19,873 nt of DNA from an uncultured Muribaculaceae bacterium (lineage in GTDB: Bacteria; Bacteroidota; Bacteroidia; Bacteroidales; Muribaculaceae), in NCBI GenBank assembly GCA_910584735.1, contig CAJUBM010000047.1, positions 1-19,873 of the forward strand. Direction: 5' to 3'. The notes under the pieces were generated by a model. That model did no database searches, was not told the DNA's origin, and worked only from the letters and a program-made list of their open reading frames with translations. This document shows positions 1 through 6,234 of this stretch, piece after piece. Both the position numbers and the translations under genes were made by a program. Numbering within the stretch: the first letter of the stretch is position 1; every line of letters starts with the position of its first letter.

Positions 1-594
1 GGTGAGGACACCGGCCGCAAGGCCGTCCTCAACGACGAGGTCTTTGCCATCGCTCCCAACGAGCACGCAATCTACCTCGATGTGAAGCAGTACCTCGCCA
101 ACCAGCGCCAGGGTACCCACAAGTCGAAAGAGCGCTCCGAGGTTTCCGGCTCTACCCGTAAGCTCCACAAGCAGAAGGGTGGCGGCGGTGCCCGTATCGG
201 CGACATCAACTCGCCCCTGCTCGTAGGCGGCGGCCGTGTGTTCGGCCCCCGTCCCCGCGACTACCGCTTCAAACTTAACAAGAAACTCAAGGCTCTCGCC
301 CGCAAGTCAGCCCTCTCAGTGAAGGCTGCCGACGGCCAGATCAAGGTGATAGAGGACTTCACTTTCGAGGCTCCCAAGACAAAGCAGTTCGTTGCCCTGG
401 CAAAGAACCTCAACATCGAAGGAACCAAGACCCTGCTGGTTCTCAAAGAATCGGACATGAACGTGTATCTTTCGGCCCGCAACGTGCCTAACACACGCGT
501 CATGAGGGCTTCCGACCTCAACACCTACGCCGTGCTCGACAACAAGGCACTCGTCCTTACCGAGAGCGGTCTGAGCGTTATCAACAATCTTTAA
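1..594 (+). CDS. rplD: 50S ribosomal protein L4 (5'-truncated by the window edge)
   Basis: L4 binds 23S rRNA domain I early in large-subunit assembly and has a loop reaching the peptide exit tunnel. The frame is open from base 1 to the TAA at 592-594, giving 197 visible residues. L4 is usually slightly over 200 residues in this group, so about ten N-terminal residues lie outside the window. The basic, glycine-rich extended loop is visible at about residues 50-85 (KQKGGGGARIGD, then GGGRVFGPRPRDY), followed by the C-terminal globular part. An internal ATG-less start would be wrong, because similarity to L4 continues upstream to base 1. Followed by rplW after 20 nt. In E. coli L4 autoregulates the S10 operon; the leader where that would act is outside the window. 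Confidence 0.97.
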   Translation, partial: GEDTGRKAVLNDEVFAIAPNEHAIYLDVKQYLANQRQGTHKSKERSEVSGSTRKLHKQKGGGGARIGDINSPLLVGGGRVFGPRPRDYRFKLNKKLKALARKSALSVKAADGQIKVIEDFTFEAPKTKQFVALAKNLNIEGTKTLLVLKESDMNVYLSARNVPNTRVMRASDLNTYAVLDNKALVLTESGLSVINNL

Positions 595-614
595 AACAAG
601 GAGAGACACGAGAA

Positions 615-905
615 ATGGAATTTTCAATTGAACCCATCGTAACGGAAGCCGCAACCCGGCTTACCGATAAGCTCAATCGCTATACCTTCCGCGTTTCCCC
701 CGATGCCAACAAGTTCCAGATCAAGGACCTTGTGGAGAAACTCTACGGCGTGAAGGTTGAGAAGGTAAACACCCAGGTCGTACGCGGCAAGAACAAGAGC
801 CGTTACACAAAGAGCGGCCTGCTGCGCGGCAAGACAGACAAGTGGAAGAAGGCCTACGTCAGCATCGCCGAAGGCCAGACCATCGATTTCTACAGCAATA
901 TCTAA
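615..905 (+). CDS. rplW: 50S ribosomal protein L23
   Basis: L23 lies at the polypeptide exit tunnel and is the docking site for trigger factor and SRP on the large subunit. The 96-residue product has the usual length and layout: an N-terminal helix region (EPIVTEAATRLTDKLNRYTF), a central KLYGVKVEKVNTQVV segment, and a basic loop (RGKNKSRYTKSGLLRGKTDKW is where L23 contacts rRNA, about residues 56-76). The start ATG at 615 is preceded by AAGGAG at 598-603, 11 nt upstream. That is a Shine-Dalgarno-like sequence, unusual for this phylum. Placed between rplD and rplB as in the conserved S10 operon. A 191-nt spacer follows. Confidence 0.97.
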   Translation: MEFSIEPIVTEAATRLTDKLNRYTFRVSPDANKFQIKDLVEKLYGVKVEKVNTQVVRGKNKSRYTKSGLLRGKTDKWKKAYVSIAEGQTIDFYSNI

Positions 906-1096
906 AAACTCCGTCCACGGGGCCGGCGGACTCCTGAAAAGGAGTGCCGCCAGGCTGCGGGGATTGCCGGAGACAAGTGCCCCGGCGGCTAAAGCCGCTG
1001 AGAAACCTGACGACAGGATGCGACTGCGTCGGCCGGGCGCATACTTCCCCGGAATCCGCGTGACCCTAATCCCCCGGACAATCCATTGATAAACAA
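906..1096 (+). other. Long GC-rich structured spacer between rplW and rplB
   Basis: This 191-nt intercistronic stretch has no credible ORF. It is GC-rich and contains several inverted repeats. A stem at 925-951 pairs GGCGG-ACTCCT with AGGAGT-G-CCGCC across a GAAA tetraloop, and GCGGC/GCCGC pair across TAAA at 985-998. The last 10-15 nt before the rplB ATG become A-rich (TTGATAAACAA), the common initiation context in Bacteroidetes. I saw no TAnnTTTG promoter box and no U tract, so it is probably transcribed through. Function unknown. Confidence 0.6.
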
Positions 1097-1924
1097 ATGG
1101 CAGTAAGAAAATTCAAGCCCACCACACCGGGGCAGAGACACAAGGTTATTGGCGTGTTCAAAGGAGCAATCACTGCTACAACGCCAGAGAAATCTCTTAC
1201 AGTCGGTAAAATGAAGACGGGTGGCCGTAACTCCGAAGGCCACCTCACCGCCCGCTACATCGGCGGCGGTCACAAGCGCAAATACCGTATCATAGACTTT
1301 AAGAGAAACAAAGACGGTGTGCCCGCAGTAGTAAAGTCGATCGAGTACGATCCTAACCGTTCGGCCCGTATCGCCCTGCTTTACTACGTAGACGGTGCCA
1401 AAGCATACATTATCGCACCCAACGGCTTAGAAGTTGGACAGACAGTAGTCAGCGGTCCCGATGCCGCCCCCGAGGTGGGCAACGCCCTCCCTCTGGCAAA
1501 GATACCCCTGGGTACGGTCATCCACGCTATCGAGCTTCGTCCCGGACAGGGCGCCTTCATGGCCCGCTCTGCCGGTACTTTCGCCCAGCTCGTTTCGCGT
1601 GAAGGCGATTACGCTATCGTGAAGCTCCCCTCGGGAGAGACACGCAAAATCCTGGCAGCCTGCAAGGCTACGGTAGGTGTCGTAGGCAACTCCGAGCACT
1701 CCCTGGAGCGTTCGGGTAAAGCCGGCCGCTCACGCTGGCTGGGCCGCCGCCCCCGCAACCGTGGCGTTGTGATGAACCCTGTGGACCACCCGATGGGTGG
1801 TGGCGAGGGACGCGCTTCCGGCGGACATCCCCGTTCGCGCAAGGGCCTCTACTCGAAGGGTCTCAAAACCCGCTCGCCGAAGAAGGCTTCCTCGAAGTAT
1901 ATCATCGAGCGTCGTAAAAAGTAA
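1097..1924 (+). CDS. rplB: 50S ribosomal protein L2
   Basis: L2 is needed for subunit association and for peptidyl-transferase centre assembly. The 275-residue protein has the OB-fold and SH3-like RNA-binding domains. Landmarks include GGGHKRKYRIIDFKRNKDG near residues 55-74, the YDPNRSARIAL segment, and MNPVDHPMGGGEGRASGGHP near residues 225-245. The His of DHP, equivalent to E. coli His229, is present. The following residue is Met where E. coli has His, which I recall as normal in Bacteroides. The C-terminus SSKYIIERRKK is typical. The start ATG at 1097 gives the canonical MAVRKFKP N-terminus. Followed by rpsS after 37 nt. Confidence 0.98.
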   Translation: MAVRKFKPTTPGQRHKVIGVFKGAITATTPEKSLTVGKMKTGGRNSEGHLTARYIGGGHKRKYRIIDFKRNKDGVPAVVKSIEYDPNRSARIALLYYVDGAKAYIIAPNGLEVGQTVVSGPDAAPEVGNALPLAKIPLGTVIHAIELRPGQGAFMARSAGTFAQLVSREGDYAIVKLPSGETRKILAACKATVGVVGNSEHSLERSGKAGRSRWLGRRPRNRGVVMNPVDHPMGGGEGRASGGHPRSRKGLYSKGLKTRSPKKASSKYIIERRKK

Positions 1925-1961
1925 TCCCTTAAGCTAACTTCTAAGAAACTCAAGCATAAAC

Positions 1962-2231
1962 ATGAGTCGTTCACTAAAAAAAGGTCCGTACATCTCGGTG
2001 AAACTCGAGAAGAAGGTAAACGCCATGGAGGAATCGGGCAAGAAAGCCGTGATAAAGACATGGAGCCGCGCCTCGATGATCGCCCCTGAATTTGTAGGTC
2101 ACACCTTCGCCGTACACAACGGCAACAAGTTCATCCCCGTTTACGTAACCGAGAACATGGTAGGTCACAAGCTGGGCGAGTTCGCTCCCACCCGTACCTT
2201 CCGCGGACATGCCGGCAACAAGAAAAAATAA
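1962..2231 (+). CDS. rpsS: 30S ribosomal protein S19
   Basis: S19 sits in the head of the small subunit, contacts S13 and the A-site finger, and helps position tRNA. The 89-residue length and the N-terminus MSRSLKKGPYISVKLEKKV are typical. So are the central TWSRASMIAPEFVGHTFAVHNG region and the C-terminal HKLGEFAPTRTFRGHAG block. The start ATG at 1962 follows an A-rich stretch (AAACTCAAGCATAAAC) without a Shine-Dalgarno sequence. Conserved position between rplB and rplV. Confidence 0.98.
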   Translation: MSRSLKKGPYISVKLEKKVNAMEESGKKAVIKTWSRASMIAPEFVGHTFAVHNGNKFIPVYVTENMVGHKLGEFAPTRTFRGHAGNKKK

Positions 2232-2364
2232 TTGACCCCCGGTAGGGTCCGGCGTCCTATACCGGCAACGGGGAATACAAGTCCCTGACGCCGCGAGGCC
2301 ACAGTGCTCCTACCGGCAGTTGCACGACAAATTCAAACAACGAATTAAAAGAACACAAAATAAA
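2232..2364 (+). other. Spacer between rpsS and rplV with short inverted repeats
   Basis: 133 nt without a gene. The 5' two thirds are GC-rich with CCGG-containing complementary segments (for example CCGGTAGG near 2239 against CCTACCGG near 2310, perfect 8-nt arms), so the whole spacer could fold back on itself. The final 35 nt before the rplV ATG are almost pure A-rich (AACGAATTAAAAGAACACAAAATAAA spread over about 2338-2364). No promoter box or terminator U tract was seen. Confidence 0.5.
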
Positions 2365-2784
2365 ATGGGTGTAAGAAAAAGAAACTCAGCTCAGGCCCGT
2401 AAGGAAGCCCAGAAACAGGTTGCCTTCGCCAAACTGACCAACGTCCCCTCGTCGCCCCGAAAGATGCGCCTGGTGGCTGACCTGGTTCGCGGCAAGGAAG
2501 TATTCCGTGCCCTGGGTATCCTGAAATTCTCCAACAAGGAGGCTGCCGCCCGCCTCGAGAAACTGCTCCGTTCGGCCATCGCAAACTGGGAGGCCAAGAA
2601 CGACCGCAAGGCAGAGAACGGCGAGCTTTACATATCCACCATCTTCGTTAACCCGGCTCCGATGCTGAAGCGTCTCCGCACCGCTCCCCAGGGCCGTGGC
2701 TACCGCATCCGCAAACGTGCCAACCATGTCACCCTCATCGTTGACACTATTGACAAAGACGTAAACATCAAGGACAAAGACTGA
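2365..2784 (+). CDS. rplV: 50S ribosomal protein L22
   Basis: L22 lines the polypeptide exit tunnel with its beta-hairpin. I place the start at ATG 2365, giving 139 residues beginning MGVRKRNSAQARKEAQ, which matches the Bacteroidales N-terminus. An in-frame ATG at 2320 would add 15 residues encoded by the A-rich initiation region and is unlikely. Signatures: NVPSSPRKMRLVADLVRGK at about 27-45, the FSNKEAAARLEKLLRSAIAN helix, and the hairpin tip with APQGRGYRIRKRANHVTL near the C-terminus. Only 2 nt separate its stop from the rpsC start, which suggests translational coupling. Confidence 0.97.
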   Translation: MGVRKRNSAQARKEAQKQVAFAKLTNVPSSPRKMRLVADLVRGKEVFRALGILKFSNKEAAARLEKLLRSAIANWEAKNDRKAENGELYISTIFVNPAPMLKRLRTAPQGRGYRIRKRANHVTLIVDTIDKDVNIKDKD

Positions 2785-2786
2785 CC

Positions 2787-3536
2787 ATGGGACAGAAAGT
2801 AAATCCGATTAGCAACCGCCTCGGCGTGATCCGTGGCTGGGATTCCAACTGGTTCGGCGGCAAAAAGTACGGCGACACCCTGCTGGAAGACTCCAAGCTG
2901 CGCAAATACCTCAACGTCCGCCTGGCCAAGTCAAGCGTTTCGCGCATCGTTATCGAGCGCACCCTCAAACTGATTACAATCACCGTCTGCACATCGCGTC
3001 CGGGCCTCATTATCGGCAAGGGCGGCTCCGAGGTCGACAAGCTCAAGGAAGAGCTTAAGAAAATCACCGACAAGGACGTGCAGATCAATATCTTCGAGGT
3101 TAAGCGCCCCGAACTTGACGCCCAGATTGTGGCCTCCACAATCGCCCGTCAGATCGAAGGCAAGATAGCTTACCGCCGTGCCGTGAAGATGGCTGTCGCA
3201 GCCACCATGCGCAGCGGTGCCGAAGGTATCAAGGTGCAGGTTTCGGGCCGTCTCAACGGCGCTGAAATGGCTCGTTCCGAGATGTTCAAGGAAGGCCGCA
3301 CACCGCTGCACACCCTCCGCGCAGACATCGATTACGCATTGGTAGAGGCCCATACCAAGGTGGGCGTTATCGGCGTAAAGGTGTGGATCTGCCGTGGCGA
3401 GGTATATGGCAAGCGCGACCTCTCCCCCAACTTCACACAGCAGGAGAAGGGTGGCCGTCCGTCGGGCGGCGACCGTGGTGACCGTCGTCGCGGCGGTTTC
3501 CGCAAGCCCCGCAACCAGCAGGCCCCCCGCAACTGA
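2787..3536 (+). CDS. rpsC: 30S ribosomal protein S3
   Basis: S3 forms part of the mRNA entry channel of the small subunit, together with S4 and S5. The 249-residue protein starts MGQKVNPISNRLGVIRGWDS. A KH type II RNA-binding domain carries the GLIIGKGGSEVDKLKEEL signature near residues 72-89. The C-terminal domain contains SGRLNGAEMARSEMFKEGRT and KVWICRGEVYGKRDL. After about residue 215 the tail is a low-complexity Gly/Arg-rich extension (GGDRGDRRRGGFRKPRNQQ). Such tails vary in Bacteroidales, and no extra domain is implied. The next gene, rplP, comes only after a 328-nt spacer, whereas this junction is usually tight. Confidence 0.98.
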   Translation: MGQKVNPISNRLGVIRGWDSNWFGGKKYGDTLLEDSKLRKYLNVRLAKSSVSRIVIERTLKLITITVCTSRPGLIIGKGGSEVDKLKEELKKITDKDVQINIFEVKRPELDAQIVASTIARQIEGKIAYRRAVKMAVAATMRSGAEGIKVQVSGRLNGAEMARSEMFKEGRTPLHTLRADIDYALVEAHTKVGVIGVKVWICRGEVYGKRDLSPNFTQQEKGGRPSGGDRGDRRRGGFRKPRNQQAPRN

Positions 3537-3864
3537 TCCGCATCCGTTACGGCAGCAGCCCCGGGCGGCGGGAGAAGAGTCGTTAACCTTTTCCGCCGGG
3601 CCGGGTGCTGACGGCCCGGGAGGCACCACCTCCCTGACCACGGCAGGTACGGGACATGCTCCACCGACAACCTTCCTCGGAGCATCCTTGCCCGCTACCC
3701 AACCGGCTGCCACAATATATGATAAAGCCGCAAAGCTGCGTCACCGGATGGACGTAAACGGCGGCGATGCAGTCTGCCCTTCCTTCCCCCTGCGGATTGT
3801 CCGCCGGAGAGGTGAGCGGAGATTGTAAAGGTTTAACAACAACCAACAGTTAACATCCAAAACA
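3537..3864 (+). other. 328-nt GC-rich structured spacer between rpsC and rplP
   Basis: No credible gene lies here. An open frame crosses it (to 3828), but it is a compositional by-product of high GC and resembles no protein. Overlapping hairpins are visible: CCGGGCC at 3596-3602 pairs with GGCCCGG at 3613-3619, and GGGAGG at about 3618-3623 pairs with CCTCCC a few bases later. These share bases and so are mutually exclusive. The last 30 nt switch to an A-rich leader (AACAACCAACAGTTAACATC) just before rplP. I saw no TAnnTTTG promoter box. The alternative stems could be regulatory, but that is only a suggestion. Confidence 0.55.
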
Positions 3865-4296
3865 ATGTTACAACCGAAAAAAACTAAATTTCGCAGAGTA
3901 CAGAAAGGCCGTGCCAAAGGCAACGCCCAGCGTGGCAACCAGCTTGCCTTCGGCTCGTTCGGCATCAAGACTCTCGAGACAAAGTGGATTACCGGACGCC
4001 AGATCGAGGCTGCCCGTGTGGCCATAACCCGCTACATGCAGCGCCAGGGACAACTCTGGATCCGTATCTTCCCCGACAAGCCTATCACCAAGAAGCCTCT
4101 TGACGTACGTATGGGTAAAGGTAAAGGTAACCCCGAAGGATTCGTGGCTTCCGTTACCCCCGGCCGTATGATTATCGAAATCGACGGCGTACCCTTCGAT
4201 GTAGCAAAGGAAGCACTCCGCCTGGGTGCCCAGAAGCTCCCCGTTACTACCAAGTTCGTGGTGGCGCGTGACTATGATCCTTCGCTCAATATCTAA
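3865..4296 (+). CDS. rplP: 50S ribosomal protein L16
   Basis: L16 organises the A-site tRNA region of the large subunit and is a late assembly protein. Length 143 residues, N-terminus MLQPKKTKFRRVQKGRAKG. Typical blocks are FGSFGIKTLETKWITGRQIEAAR, the PLDVRMGKGKGNPEGFVA segment near residues 77-94 that faces the peptidyl-transferase centre, and the C-terminal LGAQKLPVTTKFV. Start context is A-rich without a Shine-Dalgarno. Followed by rpmC after 29 nt. Confidence 0.98.
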   Translation: MLQPKKTKFRRVQKGRAKGNAQRGNQLAFGSFGIKTLETKWITGRQIEAARVAITRYMQRQGQLWIRIFPDKPITKKPLDVRMGKGKGNPEGFVASVTPGRMIIEIDGVPFDVAKEALRLGAQKLPVTTKFVVARDYDPSLNI

Positions 4297-4325
4297 TCCG
4301 GCACTCCAAAAAAATCATAAAAGTC

Positions 4326-4523
4326 ATGAAGAAAGAAGAAATCAAGGAACTCTCCACGGCCGATTTGAAGGAGCGCCTGGCACAGATGGAAAAGGAATAT
4401 CTCCAGCAGAAGATCAACCACGCCGTGTCTCCTATCGACAATCCCGCCAAAATCACTGCCGACCGCAAGATGATTGCCCGCGTGAAAACCGAGCTTCGCG
4501 CCCGCGAGCTCAACAACAAGTAA
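4326..4523 (+). CDS. rpmC: 50S ribosomal protein L29
   Basis: L29 is a small two-helix protein next to L23 at the exit tunnel. The 65-residue product starts MKKEEIKELSTADLKERLAQ. Its second helix region (ITADRKMIARVKTELRAREL) carries the conserved basic face. The charged coiled-coil-like composition, the size and the position between rplP and rpsQ support the call. The start is preceded by AAAAAAATCATAAAAGTC, an A-rich initiation context. Confidence 0.96.
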   Translation: MKKEEIKELSTADLKERLAQMEKEYLQQKINHAVSPIDNPAKITADRKMIARVKTELRARELNNK

Positions 4524-4550
4524 TCCGCCACGTAACACGTAGACCCTAAA

Positions 4551-4811
4551 ATGGAAGAAAAGAGAAACTTACGTAAAGAGCGCATCGGTATTGTCTCGAG
4601 CAACAAGGCCGACAAGACTATCACCGTAATGGTGAAGTGGAAGGAGAAACACCCCATCTACGGCAAGTTCGTCAACAAGACGAAGAAATACCACGCTCAC
4701 GACGAGAAAAACGAGTGCTCTATAGGCGACAAGGTGCGCATCATGGAGACACGCCCCCTTTCCGCTACAAAGCGCTGGAGGTTAGTAGAAATCATCGAAA
4801 AAGTTAAGTAA
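4551..4811 (+). CDS. rpsQ: 30S ribosomal protein S17
   Basis: S17 is an OB-fold primary 16S rRNA-binding protein needed for assembly of the 5' domain. The 86-residue product has the conserved RKERIGIVSSNKADKTITV strand pair near residues 8-26. It also has HPIYGKFVNKTKKYHAHDE, and the GDKVRIMETRPLSATKRWRL block with the family signature near residues 63-79. Only 2 nt separate its stop (4811) from the rplN ATG (4814), so the two genes are probably translationally coupled. Confidence 0.98.
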   Translation: MEEKRNLRKERIGIVSSNKADKTITVMVKWKEKHPIYGKFVNKTKKYHAHDEKNECSIGDKVRIMETRPLSATKRWRLVEIIEKVK

Positions 4812-4813
4812 CA

Positions 4814-5179
4814 ATGATACAGACCGAATCACGTTTAACCGTAGCCGACAACTCAGGCGCGAAAGAGGCTCTGTGCATCCACGTTCTTGGTGGTACAGGC
4901 CGTCGCTATGCATCTGTGGGCGACATCATCGTTGTTTCTGTAAAGAGCGTCATCCCTTCGTCCGACGTTAAGAAAGGTACTGTATCGAAGGCTGTCGTAG
5001 TACGTACGAAGAAGGAAATCCGCCGTCCCGACGGTTCCTACATCCGCTTCGACGACAATGCCTGCGTGCTCCTTAACAACGCCGGCGAACTTCGCGGTAC
5101 CCGTATCTTCGGCCCCGTAGCCCGCGAGCTCCGCGCAACAAACATGAAGATCGTCTCACTTGCCCCTGAAGTACTCTGA
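4814..5179 (+). CDS. rplN: 50S ribosomal protein L14
   Basis: L14 binds 23S rRNA and forms an intersubunit bridge with 16S helix 14. It is also the docking site of the silencing factor RsfS in organisms that have it. Length 121 residues, N-terminus MIQTESRLTVADNSGAKEAL. Signature segments are GTGRRYASVGDIIVVSVK, VVVRTKKEIRRPDGSYIRFD, and the C-terminal GTRIFGPVARELRATNMKIV with the family-typical ending LAPEVL. First gene of the spc operon in E. coli; here it follows rpsQ with almost no gap. Confidence 0.98.
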   Translation: MIQTESRLTVADNSGAKEALCIHVLGGTGRRYASVGDIIVVSVKSVIPSSDVKKGTVSKAVVVRTKKEIRRPDGSYIRFDDNACVLLNNAGELRGTRIFGPVARELRATNMKIVSLAPEVL

Positions 5180-5185
5180 AACACC

Positions 5186-5203
5186 CTCCCGCACCGACGG
5201 GAG
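5186..5203 (+). other. Intercistronic hairpin between rplN and rplX
   Basis: CTCCCG (5186-5191) and CGGGAG (5198-5203) form a perfect six-pair GC-rich stem with a CACCGA loop, just after the rplN stop. No U tract follows and rplX continues downstream, so this is more likely an RNA-stability or processing element than a terminator. The 80-nt spacer also contains AAGGAGG near 5218, but that is about 35 nt from the rplX start and too far away to direct initiation there. Confidence 0.45.
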
Positions 5204-5259
5204 ACGTTACAGAAGCCAAGGAGGCATATAACTATCAACCACAATAGAATCCCCTAATT

Positions 5260-5577
5260 ATGAAACTTCATATCAAAAAGGGTGACACCGTTGCCGTTAT
5301 CGCCGGCGAGGACCGCGGCAAGCAGGGACGAGTGCTTTCTGTTGACGCTGCCAAGAACCGCGCCATCGTAGAGGGCTGCAACATCGTCAAGAAAAGCACC
5401 AAGCCTACGGCCAAGCACCCCCAGGGAGGCATCATCGAGATGGAAGCCCCCATCAACATGTCAAACATCAACCTGGTCGACCCCAAGACAGGCAAGCCTA
5501 CCCGCATAGGCATCCGTGTCAACGACAAGGGCGAGAAAGTGCGTTTCGCTAAAAAATCAGGAGAGGAGATTAAATAA
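5260..5577 (+). CDS. rplX: 50S ribosomal protein L24
   Basis: L24 is an assembly initiator protein of the large subunit. The 105-residue product begins MKLHIKKGDTVAVIAGEDRG and carries the KOW motif near residues 7-33 (GDTVAVIAGEDRGKQGRVL). GCNIVKKSTKPTAKHPQGGI and the C-terminal PTRIGIRVNDKGEKVR are typical. The stop codon overlaps the rplE start by one base (TAATG at 5575-5579), evidence for translational coupling. The spacer before it ends in an AATAGAATCCCCTAATT context without a near Shine-Dalgarno. Confidence 0.97.
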   Translation: MKLHIKKGDTVAVIAGEDRGKQGRVLSVDAAKNRAIVEGCNIVKKSTKPTAKHPQGGIIEMEAPINMSNINLVDPKTGKPTRIGIRVNDKGEKVRFAKKSGEEIK

Positions 5578-6119
5578 TGAGCCAGACAACCCTTAAGAAA
5601 AAATACGAGGAGACTATCGTCCCCGCCCTGACTAAGGAGTTCAGCTACTCTACTCCCATGCAGGTGCCCCGCCTGGAGAAAATCGTAATCAACCAGGGTC
5701 TGGGCGAAGCAACCCAGGATAAGAAGATTATCGAGACTGCCATCAACGAGCTTACCGCCATCACAGGTCAGAAAGCCGTGCAGACACTTTCGAAGAAGGA
5801 CATCTCCAACTTCAAGGTGCGTAAGAAGATGCCTATCGGTGTGCGCGTAACTCTGCGCCGCGAGCGCATGTACGAGTTCCTGGAGCGTCTGGTACGCGTG
5901 GCTCTGCCCCGTATCCGCGACTTCAAGGGCATCGAAAGCAAGCTTGACGGCCGTGGTAACTACACCCTCGGCATCACCGAGCAGATTATCTTCCCTGAAA
6001 TCAACATTGATTCTATCTCGAAGCTGATGGGTATGAACATCACCTTCGTCACCTCTGCCAACACCGATGAGGAAGGCTTCGCGCTGCTCAAGCACTTCGG
6101 CCTCCCCTTCAAGAAGTAA
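5577..6119 (+). CDS. rplE: 50S ribosomal protein L5
   Basis: L5 binds 5S rRNA and contacts P-site tRNA and S13. Length 180 residues. Conserved blocks include MQVPRLEKIVINQGLGEA near 22-39, KKMPIGVRVTLRRERMYEFLERL near 84-106, and the C-terminal GMNITFVTSANTDEEGFALL. The start overlaps the rplX stop. AGGAGAGGAG at 5559-5568 lies 8 nt upstream inside the rplX coding region and could act as a Shine-Dalgarno. In most bacteria rpsN follows directly. Here a 48-bp palindrome and about 6.6 kb of unrelated DNA intervene, making rplE the last gene of this transcription block. Confidence 0.98.
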   Translation: MSQTTLKKKYEETIVPALTKEFSYSTPMQVPRLEKIVINQGLGEATQDKKIIETAINELTAITGQKAVQTLSKKDISNFKVRKKMPIGVRVTLRRERMYEFLERLVRVALPRIRDFKGIESKLDGRGNYTLGITEQIIFPEINIDSISKLMGMNITFVTSANTDEEGFALLKHFGLPFKK

Positions 6120-6144
6120 GGCTCAGGGTCATAGACAGAATATC

Positions 6145-6209
6145 TGACACGAAGGGATGGTGCGGCAATTGCCGCACCATCCCTTCGTGTCATGTTACCA
6201 CGTTTTTTT
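6145..6209 (+). terminator. 48-bp perfect palindrome plus T tract after rplE
   Basis: Bases 6145-6192 are perfectly self-complementary: 24-bp arms meeting at the centre of GGCAATTGCC, with no spacer. A seven-T run at 6203-6209 follows after 10 nt. The element lies 25 nt after the rplE stop and in the gap between convergent genes, as expected of a terminator for the S10/spc transcript. The offset of the T tract from the stem base is larger than in a textbook intrinsic terminator. On the minus strand no U tract follows, although the hairpin could still protect or end the regulator mRNA. Confidence 0.7.
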
Positions 6210-6234
6210 GACGCTACAACGTTATGCTGTCACG

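Noticed and set aside
2931..3713. 260-codon minus-strand open frame opposite rpsC and the following spacer
   Set aside because: Antisense shadow of rpsC in GC-rich DNA, with no start context or promoter.
3394..3828. 144-codon plus-strand frame crossing the end of rpsC and the spacer
   Set aside because: Begins inside rpsC in another frame. It is Ala/Pro/Arg/Thr-rich with no protein-like pattern, so its openness is explained by low stop-codon frequency at high GC.
5268..6095. 275-codon minus-strand open frame opposite rplX and rplE
   Set aside because: Fully antisense to two unmistakable r-protein genes. The translation resembles no protein and reflects codon bias of the plus strand.
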